Position numbers and translations under genes: made by a program
The notes under the pieces: generated by a model
What the model was told of the DNA's origin: nothing
What the model saw: only the letters and a program-made list of their open reading frames with translations
Database searches by the model: none
In this document: piece by piece, positions 33,776 to 44,547 of the stretch
How positions within the stretch are numbered: the stretch's first letter is position 1
How the letters are laid out: each line of letters opens with the position of its first letter
Assembly (NCBI GenBank): GCA_026388315.1
Contig: JAPLKA010000100.1
Location: 1 to 61,434, forward strand
DNA: 61,434 nucleotides
Source of the DNA: Pseudomonadota bacterium
Lineage (GTDB): Bacteria; Desulfobacterota; Syntrophorhabdia; Syntrophorhabdales; Syntrophorhabdaceae
Direction of reading: 5' to 3'

Positions 33776-35863
33776 TTACGTTTCCTGTCCTTTTTGTTCC
33801 ATGAGTACCGCTTTTCGCGATAGCTTAATCCTTCCGTTCTGTTCGATGTCGATTACCTTTACCATAAACTCATCGCCTTCTTTCGCAACGTCGGAAGTCT
33901 TCTTGATATACCCGTCTGAAAGTTGACTTATGTGGACAAAGCCGTCAGCTCCCGGCAGTATTTCTACAATAACCCCGGCATCGAGTACCTTTTTCACCTT
34001 CCCGAGATAGATTGCACCCAGTTCAGCCTCTTTTGTAAGTTTCTGGATAATCTCGATTGCATTATTAGCAGAGTCTACATCGGGTGAGACAATTCTCACG
34101 ATGCCCGAGTCTTCAATGTCTATCTTGACGCCGGTCTGTTCAATGATGCCCCTTATAATCTTACCGCCCGGGCCTATTACATCGCGTATTTTTTCAGGCC
34201 TTATTTTTATCGTGTACATTCTCGGTGCATAAAGGGATAAGGTATCTCTCGGCGTGCTCAGGGTTTCAGTCATAATGTTGAGGATTTTTTCTATTCCCTG
34301 CTGCCCCTGGATGACTGCCTTTGACATAGTTTCTTTTGTTATGCCCTTGATCTTTATATCCATCTGGATTGCGGTAATACCATTTTTTGAACCGGCAATC
34401 TTGAAATCCATATCACCGAGATGGTCTTCGTCGCCAAGGATATCGGAAAGAACGATTTCCGTGTCATTCTCTTTTACAAGACCCATGGCAATGCCTGCCA
34501 CCGGCTCCTTGATTGGTACCCCTGCATCCATGAGAGAAAGGCAACCACCGCATACTGTAGCCATTGATGAAGAGCCATTTGATTCAAGTATCTCAGAGAC
34601 TATCCGTATTGTGTAAGGAAAATCATCTTTAGGGGGGAGAATAGGGGTAAGAGCTCTTTCGGCAAGATTGCCATGACCAATTTCTCTTCTTGATGGTCCA
34701 CGAAGCATTTTTGCTTCACCAGTCGAAAAAGGAAGGAAGTTATAGTGAAGCATGAATGATTTCGAAGATTCCCCTCCCTGTAGAGGTTCGATCCTCTGTT
34801 CATCTTCCGAAGTGCCGAAGGTTGTTACGGCAAGTGCCTGTGTTTCACCTCTCGTAAAGAGAGCCGAACCGTGTGTTCTTGGGAGTATACCCACGTCGCA
34901 CGTAATTTTGCGTATCTCGTCAGGCGCCCTCCCGTCTATCCTTTTCCCTGTTGTGATTAATTGTTGTCTTGAAAGGTCTTTTGTAATGCCTTCAAAGGCC
35001 TCAAGTAAAAGGGAACCCTCGATATGTGTATAATCCGCCGCGAGTTTTTCGAAGATATCATTTTCTCTTTCATTTCTCGTTCTTTTAGCAGGTATGGCAA
35101 AGGCTTCAAGAAGTTCTTTTTCGATTTTCCCTTTCAGTTCTTCCTTCAATCCGTCAAGGTTTTCCTCAACCTTTACGAGCCATTTTTCTTTCCCCTGCCT
35201 TTCCCTTAGTTGCTCCTGGCATTCAATTAAGGGCAAAATACTCTGGTGACCAAAATGGATTGCCTCAATGAGGTCATTTCTGTTTACGAACTTTGTTGCG
35301 CCTTCTACCATGAGTATTGCTTCTTTTTTTGCTGCTATGATTATGTCAATATCGCTTTCTTCCATATCTTCAATGGTGGGGTTTACAATAAACGAACCGT
35401 TCTTTCGCCCTACTTTAATACCTGCAAGGGGTCCATCAAAGGGTATCTGTGATATTGTGAGGGCGCATGAGGCTCCCAACATGCCGAGTAACGAAGGGTC
35501 GTTTTCCTGATCAGCCGAATACACTGTTGCAATAACTTGCGTTTCATGCCTGAAATTTTTCGGGAATAACGGCCGTATTGACCTATCTATGAGGCGGGAC
35601 ATGAGCACTTCCCTGTCCGATGGCCTGCCTTCCCTTTTGAAGAATCCACCGGGGAATTTTCCCGCTGCGTAAAACATTTCCTGGTAGTTCACTGTGAGGG
35701 GCAGAAAGTCTCTGTCAGACTCTTTTTTATCAGACACAACCGTGACGAGGACCACGGTATCGCCGTATTGTACCAGCACGCTGCCATCTGCCTGTTTTGC
35801 GAGCCCGCCTGTGCTTATTGTCAGCGGTCTCCCTGAGTAATCAATCGTAATACTGTCTTTCAT
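33776..35863 (-). CDS. pnp: polyribonucleotide nucleotidyltransferase
   Basis: 695 residues: two RNase PH domains, then KH (IKIRPEKIRDVIGPGGKIIR) and S1 (GAIYLGKVKKVLDAGVIVEI) domains. The core domain 2 has the catalytic pattern 'SDILGDEDHLGDMDFKIAGS' with metal-binding aspartates. It phosphorolytically degrades RNA 3' to 5' and can polymerise. It directly follows rpsO in the operon, the conserved rpsO-pnp arrangement. No long pnp leader stem is visible in the 25-bp gap. Confidence 0.98.
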   Translation of the reverse strand: MKDSITIDYSGRPLTISTGGLAKQADGSVLVQYGDTVVLVTVVSDKKESDRDFLPLTVNYQEMFYAAGKFPGGFFKREGRPSDREVLMSRLIDRSIRPLFPKNFRHETQVIATVYSADQENDPSLLGMLGASCALTISQIPFDGPLAGIKVGRKNGSFIVNPTIEDMEESDIDIIIAAKKEAILMVEGATKFVNRNDLIEAIHFGHQSILPLIECQEQLRERQGKEKWLVKVEENLDGLKEELKGKIEKELLEAFAIPAKRTRNERENDIFEKLAADYTHIEGSLLLEAFEGITKDLSRQQLITTGKRIDGRAPDEIRKITCDVGILPRTHGSALFTRGETQALAVTTFGTSEDEQRIEPLQGGESSKSFMLHYNFLPFSTGEAKMLRGPSRREIGHGNLAERALTPILPPKDDFPYTIRIVSEILESNGSSSMATVCGGCLSLMDAGVPIKEPVAGIAMGLVKENDTEIVLSDILGDEDHLGDMDFKIAGSKNGITAIQMDIKIKGITKETMSKAVIQGQQGIEKILNIMTETLSTPRDTLSLYAPRMYTIKIRPEKIRDVIGPGGKIIRGIIEQTGVKIDIEDSGIVRIVSPDVDSANNAIEIIQKLTKEAELGAIYLGKVKKVLDAGVIVEILPGADGFVHISQLSDGYIKKTSDVAKEGDEFMVKVIDIEQNGRIKLSRKAVLMEQKGQET

Positions 35864-35888
35864 GAATTTTCCTTTAATTTAGTTAAAT

Positions 35889-36158
35889 TTATTTTCTTAA
35901 GCCAAGCCTTTCAATAACCTTTTTATACCTGTCAACATTTTTTGCCTTTAAGTAATTGAGCAGCCTTCTCCTGGTGCCAACAATAATAAGCAGCCCTCTT
36001 CTCGAATTGTGATCATTAGAGAACTTTTTGAAATGTTCAGTAAGCGATTTTATCCTTTCAGTAAGAAGTGCGATCTGAACCTCAGGAGAGCCGGTATCCT
36101 TTTCGTGAACCCTGAATCCTTCAACAATCGTTTTTTTCTCAGTACTGCGTAAAGACAT
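35889..36158 (-). CDS. rpsO: 30S ribosomal protein S15
   Basis: 89 residues, exact S15 length. Typical blocks: '[19 protein letters not shown]', '[19 protein letters not shown]' and '[15 protein letters not shown]'. It binds 16S rRNA at the platform early in 30S assembly. It lies between truB and pnp with an AAGGAGGATTTAC ribosome binding site. Confidence 0.98.
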   Translation of the reverse strand: MSLRSTEKKTIVEGFRVHEKDTGSPEVQIALLTERIKSLTEHFKKFSNDHNSRRGLLIIVGTRRRLLNYLKAKNVDRYKKVIERLGLRK

Positions 36159-36169
36159 GTAAATCCTCC

Positions 36170-37054
36170 TTAATTTTTGATCAATCTTTTTATTTTAATT
36201 GTTTTTGAAGCCGTATCAACCATGCCGATCCCGATCAGTTTACCCTTTTTATTCAACATTTTTGCAAATTGCCCATTCTTCCATTCCCTCGCATTGTTAA
36301 GCAGAGGTACCGGCATTCCATTTTTTAGAAATCTTTCCAGCGCCTCTTCCACAAAAATTTCCTTGAAAGATTGTAAAACATTTTCTAAGGATATTAAACA
36401 CTTTAATAAATCTTCTTTATTATTAATGTTTTCTATGTCGACGCCCATCTTGTCGTTAAACTCCCCGTGAAGGGTTCTCTTCAGGGAATAGAGGGTAGCG
36501 CCACACCCCAGTTCAGTCCCGAAATCATTAGCAAGTGATCGTATATAGGTACCCTTGGAGCACGTAACATGGATATCCAAATAGGGGTGAGAGTAATCAA
36601 GCAGCTCTATGCTGAATATCTCAACTTCCTTTTCAGGCGCCTCTACCTGAATCCCCTGTCTTACCAGCTTGTAGAGGGGTTTTCTGTGAATCTTTTTTGA
36701 TGAATAGAGGGGCACCTGCTGTGTTATTTTCCCGGTATATTTATTCAATATATTTTCTATAGTAGAGTATTCATATTTTTCCGGATTAACCTCTGTAAGC
36801 ACTTTCCCTTCAATATCATATGTGTCTGTAGTGACGCCTAAAAGGAATCGTGCCCTGTAGGCCTTTTCTACGTTTTCAAAAAACGGTATCAGTTTTACCC
36901 CTTCATTGATGGCCACCGGCAGCACCCCGGTGGCATTCCTGTCAAGTGTCCCTATATAGCCGATCTTTTTAAATGAGGAGATTCGTTTCAGTCTCCTGAT
37001 CACATCGTAGGATGACATACCTGTTTTTTTATCCACTATGAGAAAACCGTTCAT
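36170..37054 (-). CDS. truB: tRNA pseudouridine-55 synthase
   Basis: 294 residues from the ATG at 37054 (a TTG four codons upstream is also in frame). It makes pseudouridine 55 in the T loop of tRNAs. The catalytic block reads [16 protein letters not shown] with D38; the Pro that usually follows the Asp is Arg here, a small deviation. '[21 protein letters not shown]' and '[15 protein letters not shown]' are typical. A C-terminal PUA-like segment is present. It sits in the standard place between nrnA and rpsO. Confidence 0.95.
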   Translation of the reverse strand: MNGFLIVDKKTGMSSYDVIRRLKRISSFKKIGYIGTLDRNATGVLPVAINEGVKLIPFFENVEKAYRARFLLGVTTDTYDIEGKVLTEVNPEKYEYSTIENILNKYTGKITQQVPLYSSKKIHRKPLYKLVRQGIQVEAPEKEVEIFSIELLDYSHPYLDIHVTCSKGTYIRSLANDFGTELGCGATLYSLKRTLHGEFNDKMGVDIENINNKEDLLKCLISLENVLQSFKEIFVEEALERFLKNGMPVPLLNNAREWKNGQFAKMLNKKGKLIGIGMVDTASKTIKIKRLIKN

Positions 37055-37118
37055 CAATAATCCCAAATCTTAAATTTCAAATTCCAATTTTCAAAATATA
37101 ACGGGTTTACTTTATATT

Positions 37119-38066
37119 TCATTTTATTGCAAGCACCTCTTTGATTTTTCCCTTCACTTCTTCGATGTTCCCGTCAATTGTGCAGCCTGCAGCGCTTTTG
37201 TGGCCACCGCCACCTAAAATACTGCAGACACGGGCGACATCCACATTTCCTTTTGCCCTCATGCTCGCTTTATATTTATTCCCGTCAACTTCTCTTAAGA
37301 GCACTGCTACTTCGATATCTTTAATTTCCCTCAGGGTTTCAACAAATCCGTCCGAATGTTCCCTTGATGTCCCCGTCTTTTTGAACATCTCCTGTGTGAC
37401 ACATGCTATTGCAATCCTGTCCTCGTCGTATGTCTCCAGTGTTGTGAGGATCAGGCCGAATAAGCGGAACCTCTCTTTTGGATGATTTTCATGTACCATC
37501 TGCGATACATAAGAAGGACTTACACCGAGTCGCAACATCTCTTCGCAAATGAGAAATGCGCTTGAATTTGTGTTTTCATATCTGAAAGAGCCTGTATCGG
37601 TAAAGATTGCAGTATATATATTTATTGCCATTTTGTAACTTAATGGAACATGTAATGAATGAAAAAGCCTGTACATGACTTCAGCCGTTGAACATGTCCC
37701 CGCGGTGATTAAATTTATCTCACCAAAGGTTTCATTTGTATCATGGTGGTCAATATTAATGATTGTTCCCAGTTCTCTCAACTTTTCATATCCATCTCCA
37801 ACCCTGGAGAGGTTTCCGCAATCGAGAACGAAGATGGCGTCAAACCGGTCCTTTGGTAACTCGTGGGTTATCGAGGAGGGCGCAGGGAGAAATTTATAGC
37901 GGTACGGTATTTGATCTTTTAAGTATACAACAGACTTTTTGCCAAGTGATTCCAGTACCCAATGCATCGATAATGCAGAGCCAAGCGCATCACCATCAGG
38001 GTCCATATGAGTTGTAATTAAGAACTTTTTTCCATTGTCAATAATGTGTTTAATCTTCTGGAACAT
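37119..38066 (-). CDS. nrnA: DHH-DHHA1 phosphoesterase, NrnA-type
   Basis: 315 residues with all DHH motifs: 'HMDPDGDALGSALSM', 'AIFVLDCGNLSRVG', 'INIDHHDTNETFG', and DHHA1 'GGGGHKSAAGCTI'. NrnA enzymes degrade nano-RNAs and dephosphorylate pAp. Position between rbfA and truB is conserved. It overlaps rbfA by 17 bp. In a genome of this type it would substitute for oligoribonuclease (Orn). Confidence 0.94.
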   Translation of the reverse strand: MFQKIKHIIDNGKKFLITTHMDPDGDALGSALSMHWVLESLGKKSVVYLKDQIPYRYKFLPAPSSITHELPKDRFDAIFVLDCGNLSRVGDGYEKLRELGTIINIDHHDTNETFGEINLITAGTCSTAEVMYRLFHSLHVPLSYKMAINIYTAIFTDTGSFRYENTNSSAFLICEEMLRLGVSPSYVSQMVHENHPKERFRLFGLILTTLETYDEDRIAIACVTQEMFKKTGTSREHSDGFVETLREIKDIEVAVLLREVDGNKYKASMRAKGNVDVARVCSILGGGGHKSAAGCTIDGNIEEVKGKIKEVLAIK

Positions 38067-38400
38067 GCGAAACCCTTTTAAAAATTTCTTCTATCCTTTC
38101 CATATGTTCATATGTGTCGTCAATGACAAAATGAATATCCGGCATAAATTTTAATTTTAACCGTTGTCCAAGGAGAAACTTTATATAGCCTCTCGATCTC
38201 TTGAGCGCCTCATTCGTTTTTTCTTTTTCTGTTTTATCGCCATATATCGAATATAATATCTTTGCTGTCCGTAAATCTTCTGTTACCCTCACGTCCACAA
38301 TAGTGATCAACCCGAATCCAGGATCTTTTAAATCCCTCCGGATTATTGAAGAAATTTCCTCCCTGAGAAGGTCCTGTAGTCGGAGCCGTCTATATCTCAT
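38050..38400 (-). CDS. rbfA: 30S ribosome-binding factor RbfA
   Basis: 116 residues with the type II KH-fold pattern: 'RRLRLQDLLREEISSIIRR', 'DPGFGLITIVDVRVTEDLRTAKI' (shown in part) and 'LKFMPDIHFVIDDTYEHMERI'. It helps late 30S maturation and cold adaptation. It overlaps ylxP by 11 bp and nrnA by 17 bp, indicating strict co-translation. Confidence 0.94.
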   Translation of the reverse strand: MRYRRLRLQDLLREEISSIIRRDLKDPGFGLITIVDVRVTEDLRTAKILYSIYGDKTEKEKTNEALKRSRGYIKFLLGQRLKLKFMPDIHFVIDDTYEHMERIEEIFKRVSHVPED

Positions 38401-38689
38401 TGCCCATTATAATGATTTCTGTCCTTGTATTGATGATCGTACCGATATACAAAGACTCAATATATTCACAAACATTTTCAATTGCAGAGTTTACATGATC
38501 CTGTTTTACTCCGACAATCGAAAATCCGATAAGCGCCCTTTGCCAGAGGTTGTTTTGAGATATGTCCGCAATAGATATATAAAATTTTGCCCTTGTCTTT
38601 TCTACTATCTTCTTAATGGCCTGCCTTTTATCTTTTAAGGAGTGGCTCTCAGGTAAAAAGATTTCTATGCTTGAAACACCAACTACCAT
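38390..38689 (-). CDS. ylxP: YlxP/DUF503 family protein
   Basis: 99 residues matching DUF503: 'VVGVSSIEIFLPESHSLKDK', 'RQAIKKIVEKTRAKF' and 'WQRALIGFSIVGVKQDHVNS'. The family is a small ferredoxin-like fold almost always found between infB and rbfA; a link to ribosome maturation is likely but unproven. It starts 5 bp after infB. Confidence 0.92.
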   Translation of the reverse strand: MVVGVSSIEIFLPESHSLKDKRQAIKKIVEKTRAKFYISIADISQNNLWQRALIGFSIVGVKQDHVNSAIENVCEYIESLYIGTIINTRTEIIIMGNEI

Positions 38690-38694
38690 ATTTT

Positions 38695-41262
38695 TTAACC
38701 ATCAAGGTATTGTTTTTCTTTTTCCTCTATAAAGAATTCAAACGTATCGCCTTCTTTAATATCATTAAAACCGTCTACTGCAATACCGCACTCATAACCG
38801 CTTTGAACCTCTTTGACATCATCCTTGAATCGTTTCAGTGATGATAACTTTCCGGTGTACATGATGTTACCATTTCTCACAACCTTAACAAGGGCATTTC
38901 TTGTTGCCTTTCCTTCAGTGAGATAAGACCCTGCGATGGTACCTATCTTGGATACGCTGAATACCTTTCTGACTTCTGCCTTGCCAATGACCGTCTCGAC
39001 AATTTTTGGCGCTAACATGCCCTCCATAGCCTTCTTTATATCATCTATCATATCATATATGACAGAGTATGCTCTGATCTCAACCTTTTCATGCTCTGCC
39101 AGTGCTTGAGCCTTGCCAATCGGTTTTGTATTAAAGCCGATAATTATGGCACCCGAAGCCATGGCGAGGTTCACGTCTGTTTCGGTAATAGCGCCTACAC
39201 CACTGTGGATAATTTGAATCTCTACAAACTGGTTGGACATTTTCTTTAATGTTTCTGTAATAGCATCAATTGTGCCTCTTACATCACCTTTGACTATTAC
39301 ATTCAATACTGTTTTTTCTGATTCCCCGATCTTTGAATAGAGGTCTTCAAGGGTGGTTCGTGAGCTCTTTGCCATCTCTTGCTGCTTCAACTTTTCCTGT
39401 CTGAATTTTGAAAGCTCCCTTGCATACCTCTCTTCTGTGGTTACTATAAAACGGTCACCTGCATGGGGGACATCCTGGAAACCTACTACGAGAACAGGTG
39501 TGGATGGAGGCGCCTTCTGTATCCTGTGGCCTTTGTCGTCGACCATGGCCCTGACCCTGCCGAACATTGTCCCTGCAATGAAAGGGTCCTGGATTTTCAA
39601 CGTGCCTTCCTGAATGATTACGGTACCCACAGGTCCCTGTCCTTTGTCGAGCTCTGATTCGATTATAATACCCTTTGCAATTTTGTCAGAGTTTGCCTTA
39701 AGCTCGAGCATTTCAGACTGCAGTATAATTAACTCAAGAAGTTCCTTGATACCTACCTTCTTTTTTGCCGAGATCTTTGCATATAATGTGGTGCCGCCCC
39801 ACTCCTCCGGGACAAGACCTGAATCAGCAAGCTCCTTTGTTACCTTATCGGGGTTTGCGTTTTGTTTATCTATCTTGTTTATTGCTACGATAATCGGGAC
39901 GTTTGCTGCCTTTGCGTGATTCATTGCTTCTATGGTCTGTGGCATGACCCCGTCATCTGCTGCCACAACAAGAACAACAATGTCTGTGACCCTGGCGCCC
40001 CTTGCTCTCATTGCAGTAAATGCTTCGTGGCCCGGGGTGTCGATAAAGACGATTTCTTTCCCGTGTGCATTTACTTTATATGCCCCTATGTGCTGTGTAA
40101 TTCCACCGGCCTCACGCTCGGCGACTTTTGTATGCCTTATTGTGTCGAGGAGGAGGGTCTTGCCGTGGTCTACATGTCCCATAATGGTTACCACCGGGGA
40201 TCTTGGTTTGAGATTCTCGAGATGTTCTGTCTGTCCGTCTTCCTGGGCCTGGAATTCCTGCTCTATGGAACGGGACCTTTCAACTTCGTAGCCCAGTTCA
40301 GTTGCAACGAGGTAAGCAGTGTCAAAATCTATACTTTTATTGACAGTTGCTACAATTCCGAGAGGCATCAGTTTACGGATTATATCTTGGGCCTTAATGC
40401 CCATCCCTTTTGCCAGTGTATCGACCTGGATCTCATCTCCAATCTTGATACTCTTTTTGGCCGGTTTTATTTCTATTTTCTTTTCTTCTTCAATCCTTTT
40501 CTCGACGCCCCTTTCTCTTCTGCCTTTTCTGAATTGAGCGCCTTTTGGTTTTTGCCTCTTGTAAGAGTAAAGGTCTTCTTCTTTAATAACAACTTTCTTT
40601 TTAACGACACCTTTCTTTTTTAGTTTTTGTTCTTCAAATTCCTGTTCTTCTATCTTTTTAAGAAGTTTTTCTGTCTTCTTTCTTTTACGCTCTTCTTCTT
40701 CTTTTTCCTTGTCACCCAGGACTATATTTTTCTCAAGGTCTTGCTTGTACGCCTCTTCAAGAACTTTTGTTATCTCTATCTTCTTTGCCTCTGCAATGAG
40801 TTCTATATCACCCTTTGTTTTTTCTTCATGGGGTACTTCTATTTCCTTTTTCATGGAAATTTCCGGTTTTACAGCTTCTGCTTTCGCAGCCCCTGTTTTT
40901 TGGACCTCTGCAGTTAAAAACTCTTCTTTGATGGGGGCTTTTTTGACTTCCGGTTCTTTTTTGATTCCTTTTAGCTCTGCTGGGGGTGTTTCTTTGGTCT
41001 TCGGGGGTTTTTCTCCCTTTTTTTCCTTAAGTTCTACCTTCTCCTGAACGGGAGGTGGTTGTACTCTTCTCCGTATGATTGTAGATGCAACCCTCTTCTC
41101 AACAATGGTCTCGCCCGAAGGCGTGGCCTTTTCTTCACTCTTTTCCTGGGGTGTCGCTTCTTCCCCCACCTCTTTTATCTTAACCCCCATGCTCTTTAAT
41201 TTTGAGAGAATTTCATCGTCACTTATTTTATCGGTGAGAGTTGTAAGCTTTATCTTTGACAT
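38695..41262 (-). CDS. infB: translation initiation factor IF-2
   Basis: 855 residues. The N-terminal 290 are low-complexity Lys/Glu with a short IF2_N helix at the very start ([17 protein letters not shown]) and a second near residue 275 ([18 protein letters not shown]). The GTPase has G1 'GHVDHGKT', G3 'DTPGHEAF' and G4 'NKID'; domains II-IV follow, with C-terminal IF2 signature '[18 protein letters not shown]'. It delivers initiator tRNA to the ribosome. Only 3 bp separate it from nusA: ylxR (rnpM) and the small L7Ae-like gene often found here are missing. Confidence 0.98.
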   Translation of the reverse strand: MSKIKLTTLTDKISDDEILSKLKSMGVKIKEVGEEATPQEKSEEKATPSGETIVEKRVASTIIRRRVQPPPVQEKVELKEKKGEKPPKTKETPPAELKGIKKEPEVKKAPIKEEFLTAEVQKTGAAKAEAVKPEISMKKEIEVPHEEKTKGDIELIAEAKKIEITKVLEEAYKQDLEKNIVLGDKEKEEEERKRKKTEKLLKKIEEQEFEEQKLKKKGVVKKKVVIKEEDLYSYKRQKPKGAQFRKGRRERGVEKRIEEEKKIEIKPAKKSIKIGDEIQVDTLAKGMGIKAQDIIRKLMPLGIVATVNKSIDFDTAYLVATELGYEVERSRSIEQEFQAQEDGQTEHLENLKPRSPVVTIMGHVDHGKTLLLDTIRHTKVAEREAGGITQHIGAYKVNAHGKEIVFIDTPGHEAFTAMRARGARVTDIVVLVVAADDGVMPQTIEAMNHAKAANVPIIVAINKIDKQNANPDKVTKELADSGLVPEEWGGTTLYAKISAKKKVGIKELLELIILQSEMLELKANSDKIAKGIIIESELDKGQGPVGTVIIQEGTLKIQDPFIAGTMFGRVRAMVDDKGHRIQKAPPSTPVLVVGFQDVPHAGDRFIVTTEERYARELSKFRQEKLKQQEMAKSSRTTLEDLYSKIGESEKTVLNVIVKGDVRGTIDAITETLKKMSNQFVEIQIIHSGVGAITETDVNLAMASGAIIIGFNTKPIGKAQALAEHEKVEIRAYSVIYDMIDDIKKAMEGMLAPKIVETVIGKAEVRKVFSVSKIGTIAGSYLTEGKATRNALVKVVRNGNIMYTGKLSSLKRFKDDVKEVQSGYECGIAVDGFNDIKEGDTFEFFIEEKEKQYLDG

Positions 41263-41265
41263 ATA

Positions 41266-42525
41266 TTAAACCGTTATTTCCTCGTTTTTGATTTTATTTA
41301 TCATATCTCTGGCCCTTTCAATAATCCTTGTGCAGTCTTCAATAGAGATACTTGTTATTTTATTCAATTCTTCCGGTGAAAGCTTTGCTATGTCCTGTGC
41401 ATCTCGCAGATATTCGTCATGGAGAACCCTTGCAAGGATTTCACTTACCTCCAAACCCTCCATAAGGTCGTCGATAATCTTTTTTGAGGTCTTTTCCAGT
41501 TCTGACTCGCTGCTGATATCAATCTTCCATCCTGTCAGTTTTGATGCGAGTCTCACATTTTGACCTTTCCTCCCGATTGCGAGGGACAGTTGGTCATCAT
41601 TCACGATGATTTCCATGGCATGTTCCTCTTCGTTTAAGTAGACTTTTGATACCCTTGCAGGGGCAAGGGCGCTACATACAAACTTGGCCGGATCCTTATT
41701 CCATGGAATAATATCTATCTTCTCGCCCCTCAATTCCTGTACGACGGCCTGCACCCTGGAGCCTTTCACGCCAACACAGGCGCCAATAGGATCGACATCG
41801 GAATCTTCGCTATATACAGAGATTTTTGCTCTCTCCCCGGGTTCTCTCGCTGCGATAAGAATTTTAATGATACCTTCCTGAATCTCGGGCACCTCCAGTT
41901 CGAAAAGCTTCATGAGAAAACCCGGGTGGGTTCTTGATAAGAGGATTGTACATCCCTTTTGATTTTTTTCAACGTCAAGCACATACCCCTTTATCCTGTC
42001 TCTCTGACGATAATTTTCGCTTGGTATTGTTTCTTTAAAGGGGAGAATGGCATCTGTTTTGCCAAGGTTAACCACGTAATGGTTCTTTTCTATCCTCTGA
42101 ATAACACCCGTTACGATATCTCCCAATTTGCTTTTATATTCATTGTATATAACGTCGCTCTCAGCATTTCTGACCTTTTGAAGGATTACCTGTTTTGCAG
42201 TCTGAGCCGCGATTCTTCCCAGCGACGAGGTATCCATTTTTATCCCTATACTGTCTCCTATCATACATTCGGGGTCGTGCTGCTTTGCATTTTCGAGAGA
42301 TATCTCAGAATCTGACTCATTCACCTCTTCTACAACTGTCTTAAATTGGAAAACCTCAATCTCTCCGAGTTCTACGTTATATTTTGCTTCAAGGTCGAGG
42401 TGGTTCCCGAATTTCTTCTTTGATGCGGAGAGTATTGCTTCTTCTAAGGCCTCAACGAGCGTTTCCTTGGGGATACCCTTTTCCTTTCCTACCTGTTCGA
42501 TGACATAGCTCAAGTCAAAATACAT
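41266..42525 (-). CDS. nusA: transcription termination/antitermination factor NusA
   Basis: 419 residues: N-terminal RNA polymerase-binding domain (1-130), S1 (about 135-200; 'GDIVTGVIQRIEKNHYVVNL'), two KH domains (about 200-350; 'DPIGACVGVKGSRVQAVVQE', 'LSLAIGRKGQNVRLASKLTG') and a short C-terminal helix-hairpin-helix piece ('LSPEELNKITSISIEDCTRI'). It lacks the long acidic repeats of E. coli NusA. Second gene of the operon, 10 bp after rimP. Confidence 0.97.
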   Translation of the reverse strand: MYFDLSYVIEQVGKEKGIPKETLVEALEEAILSASKKKFGNHLDLEAKYNVELGEIEVFQFKTVVEEVNESDSEISLENAKQHDPECMIGDSIGIKMDTSSLGRIAAQTAKQVILQKVRNAESDVIYNEYKSKLGDIVTGVIQRIEKNHYVVNLGKTDAILPFKETIPSENYRQRDRIKGYVLDVEKNQKGCTILLSRTHPGFLMKLFELEVPEIQEGIIKILIAAREPGERAKISVYSEDSDVDPIGACVGVKGSRVQAVVQELRGEKIDIIPWNKDPAKFVCSALAPARVSKVYLNEEEHAMEIIVNDDQLSLAIGRKGQNVRLASKLTGWKIDISSESELEKTSKKIIDDLMEGLEVSEILARVLHDEYLRDAQDIAKLSPEELNKITSISIEDCTRIIERARDMINKIKNEEITV

Positions 42526-42534
42526 TGTTACTCC

Positions 42535-42996
42535 TCAAAAGTGGAACTGTAAATGCGCCTTTTTTATAGCATATATCGGGATTGTAAATACATCAATTTT
42601 TCCTTTTATGTCCACTTTATCTTCATAGGTTTTTATAATTTCTCCTTCAAAATCATTCTTTCCATATAGCTGTTCTTTTGTAATGATTTTGCAGAGTTTT
42701 CCTTTATATTTTTCAAAATCTTCCATTTTCTTTAAAGGTCTTGTAATACCCGGCGATGAGACTTCAAGGGTATATGTATATTCAATGAAGTCTTCCACAT
42801 CAAGTATCCTCCCAAGCTCCCGGCTGACTGTTTCACAATCGGCAATCGTGACCCCGCCTTCCTTATCAATATAGACCCTCAATAGCCATCTTTTCCCTAT
42901 GGGGTGAAATTCAATATCGATGAGCTCTAAACGGTCTTCAAGCAGGATAGGCATTAAAACATCTTCAATCTTTTTGATTGTTTCCTGCTCCGGCAT
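42535..42996 (-). CDS. rimP: ribosome maturation factor RimP
   Basis: 153 residues with the two-domain RimP pattern: 'RLELIDIEFHPIGKRWLLRV', 'DKEGGVTIADCETVSRELG' and 'YTLEVSSPGITRPLKKMEDF'. It assists 30S assembly. First gene of the 12-gene operon; its leader has a terminator-like hairpin between promoter and start. Confidence 0.95.
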   Translation of the reverse strand: MPEQETIKKIEDVLMPILLEDRLELIDIEFHPIGKRWLLRVYIDKEGGVTIADCETVSRELGRILDVEDFIEYTYTLEVSSPGITRPLKKMEDFEKYKGKLCKIITKEQLYGKNDFEGEIIKTYEDKVDIKGKIDVFTIPIYAIKKAHLQFHF

Positions 42997-43012
42997 TCCC
43001 GACCCTTAAATT

Positions 43013-43045
43013 AAAAAAGCGGGCTAAACCCACTTGAAGTGTTTA
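43013..43045 (-). promoter_or_regulatory. terminator-like hairpin in the rimP leader
   Basis: Reading leftward, GTGGG-TTTAG-CCCGC followed by TTTTTT lies about 17 nt before the rimP start and downstream of the mapped promoter. Just upstream, CACT-TCA-AGTG shares its GTG with the terminator stem, so the two structures exclude each other. This is the layout of an attenuator controlling the whole translation operon. The stems are short, so strength is uncertain. Confidence 0.5.
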
Positions 43046-43052
43046 ATTTAAC

Positions 43053-43080
43053 ATAATATTGTTTGCTATTGCAATGTAAA
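43053..43080 (-). promoter_or_regulatory. sigma-70 promoter of the rimP-xerD operon
   Basis: On the minus strand TTTACA (43080-43075), 16 bp, TATTAT (43058-43053); each hexamer matches five of six consensus bases. Predicted start near 43046 gives a 50-nt leader that contains the hairpin. It is the only good promoter seen ahead of the twelve tightly packed genes. Confidence 0.6.
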
Positions 43081-43162
43081 TCACAATAACCCTCGAACCC
43101 TGCATTTATTATTGACTTTCAGAGGTATTGCAGGGTAAAAGATAAAAAAAACAGGAGGTTCC

Positions 43163-44500
43163 ATGCGTATATCTGTTATTGGTGTTGGTTATGTCGGCCT
43201 TGTCACAGGCGCCTGTTTTGCAGAAACAGGAAATGATGTGATCTGTATGGATATTGATGAAAAGAAGATAGAGAATCTGAAACAGGGGATCATCCCCATT
43301 TATGAGCCGCACCTGGAAGAACTGGTAAAGAACAACCTGAAAGAGGGGAGACTCTGCTTTACCACAGACATTAAAGAGGCTGTTAATCATGGACTCATCG
43401 TATTCATCTCTGTTAATACGCCACAGGATGAAGATGGTTCTGCTGATCTTCAGTACGTGAAACGGGTGGCTGGTGATATCGGCAGGATTATTGAGAAGTA
43501 TCGAATTGTGATAGTCAAATCTACCGTACCCGTAGGAACCTGTGAAATGGTGAAGGATACAATTACAGAAGAACTTACAAGAAGGGGGGTTGACATTCCC
43601 TTTGACATTGCCTCGAATCCCGAATTTCTCAAAGAAGGTGTGGCCGTTGATGATTGCATGAAGCCGGAAAGGGTTGTCGTCGGGGTCGAACACGGGAGGG
43701 TAGAGGAGATCTTGCGGGAACTGTATGCGCCCTTTACCCGTACGGGTGCACCCTTCCTTGTCATGGATGTTCGCTCCAGTGAGATGACGAAGTATACTGC
43801 TAATTCGATGCTTGCAACGAGGATATCCTTTATGAACCAGATTGCAACGATATGTGAGAAGCTTGGTGCTGATGTGATGATGGTCATGCGGGGTATTGGA
43901 AGCGACTCACGGATTGGCCCCAAGTTCCTTTTTCCCGGTGTGGGGTTTGGAGGTTCCTGCTTTCCCAAGGATGTCCGTGCCCTGATTAAGACGGCTCAAA
44001 ACTATGGGTATGATCCTTCAATACTCGAGAAGGTAATGGAAATAAATGAAGAACAACGGATAGCCTTCACCGGGAGAATCGAGGCATACTACGACAATGA
44101 TGTAAAGGGGAAGACCTTTGCCATATGGGGGCTTGCCTTCAAACCCAATACGGACGATATGCGGGAGGCCCCTTCCGTATACATAGTCGACAAGCTTACC
44201 CGGGGCGGTGCATTCTGCAACCTCTTTGACCCCAAGGCTGCGGAGGTTGCATCGAAGATTTTTGAAGGGAACCCGAATATCAAATTCGGGAAAAACCAGT
44301 ACGAAGTCCTGGAAGACGTCGATGGATTAATTCTTGTCACCGAATGGCTTTCCTTCAGGGAACCGGATTTTGAAAGGATGAAGGGCCTCATGAAAGAGCA
44401 TGTTATCTTTGACGGGAGAAACCAGTATAACCCGAAGACCATTGCACGACAGGGATTCAAGTATGTATGTATTGGAAGACCGATGGCTGAACTGAGGTGA
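43163..44500 (+). CDS. ugd: UDP-glucose 6-dehydrogenase
   Basis: 445 residues. NAD-binding '[19 protein letters not shown]', '[10 protein letters not shown]', and the active-site Cys266 in '[18 protein letters not shown]'. It oxidises UDP-glucose twice to UDP-glucuronate. Ribosome binding site CAGGAGG. The next gene, a UDP-glucuronate decarboxylase-like enzyme, follows in the same direction and would take its product to UDP-xylose, a two-step nucleotide-sugar module for polysaccharide or lipid glycosylation. Confidence 0.96.
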   Translation: MRISVIGVGYVGLVTGACFAETGNDVICMDIDEKKIENLKQGIIPIYEPHLEELVKNNLKEGRLCFTTDIKEAVNHGLIVFISVNTPQDEDGSADLQYVKRVAGDIGRIIEKYRIVIVKSTVPVGTCEMVKDTITEELTRRGVDIPFDIASNPEFLKEGVAVDDCMKPERVVVGVEHGRVEEILRELYAPFTRTGAPFLVMDVRSSEMTKYTANSMLATRISFMNQIATICEKLGADVMMVMRGIGSDSRIGPKFLFPGVGFGGSCFPKDVRALIKTAQNYGYDPSILEKVMEINEEQRIAFTGRIEAYYDNDVKGKTFAIWGLAFKPNTDDMREAPSVYIVDKLTRGGAFCNLFDPKAAEVASKIFEGNPNIKFGKNQYEVLEDVDGLILVTEWLSFREPDFERMKGLMKEHVIFDGRNQYNPKTIARQGFKYVCIGRPMAELR

Positions 44501-44547
44501 TTGAGAGCCCCCTTGCATACCTTAACCACTATGAGGTTAACACAATT

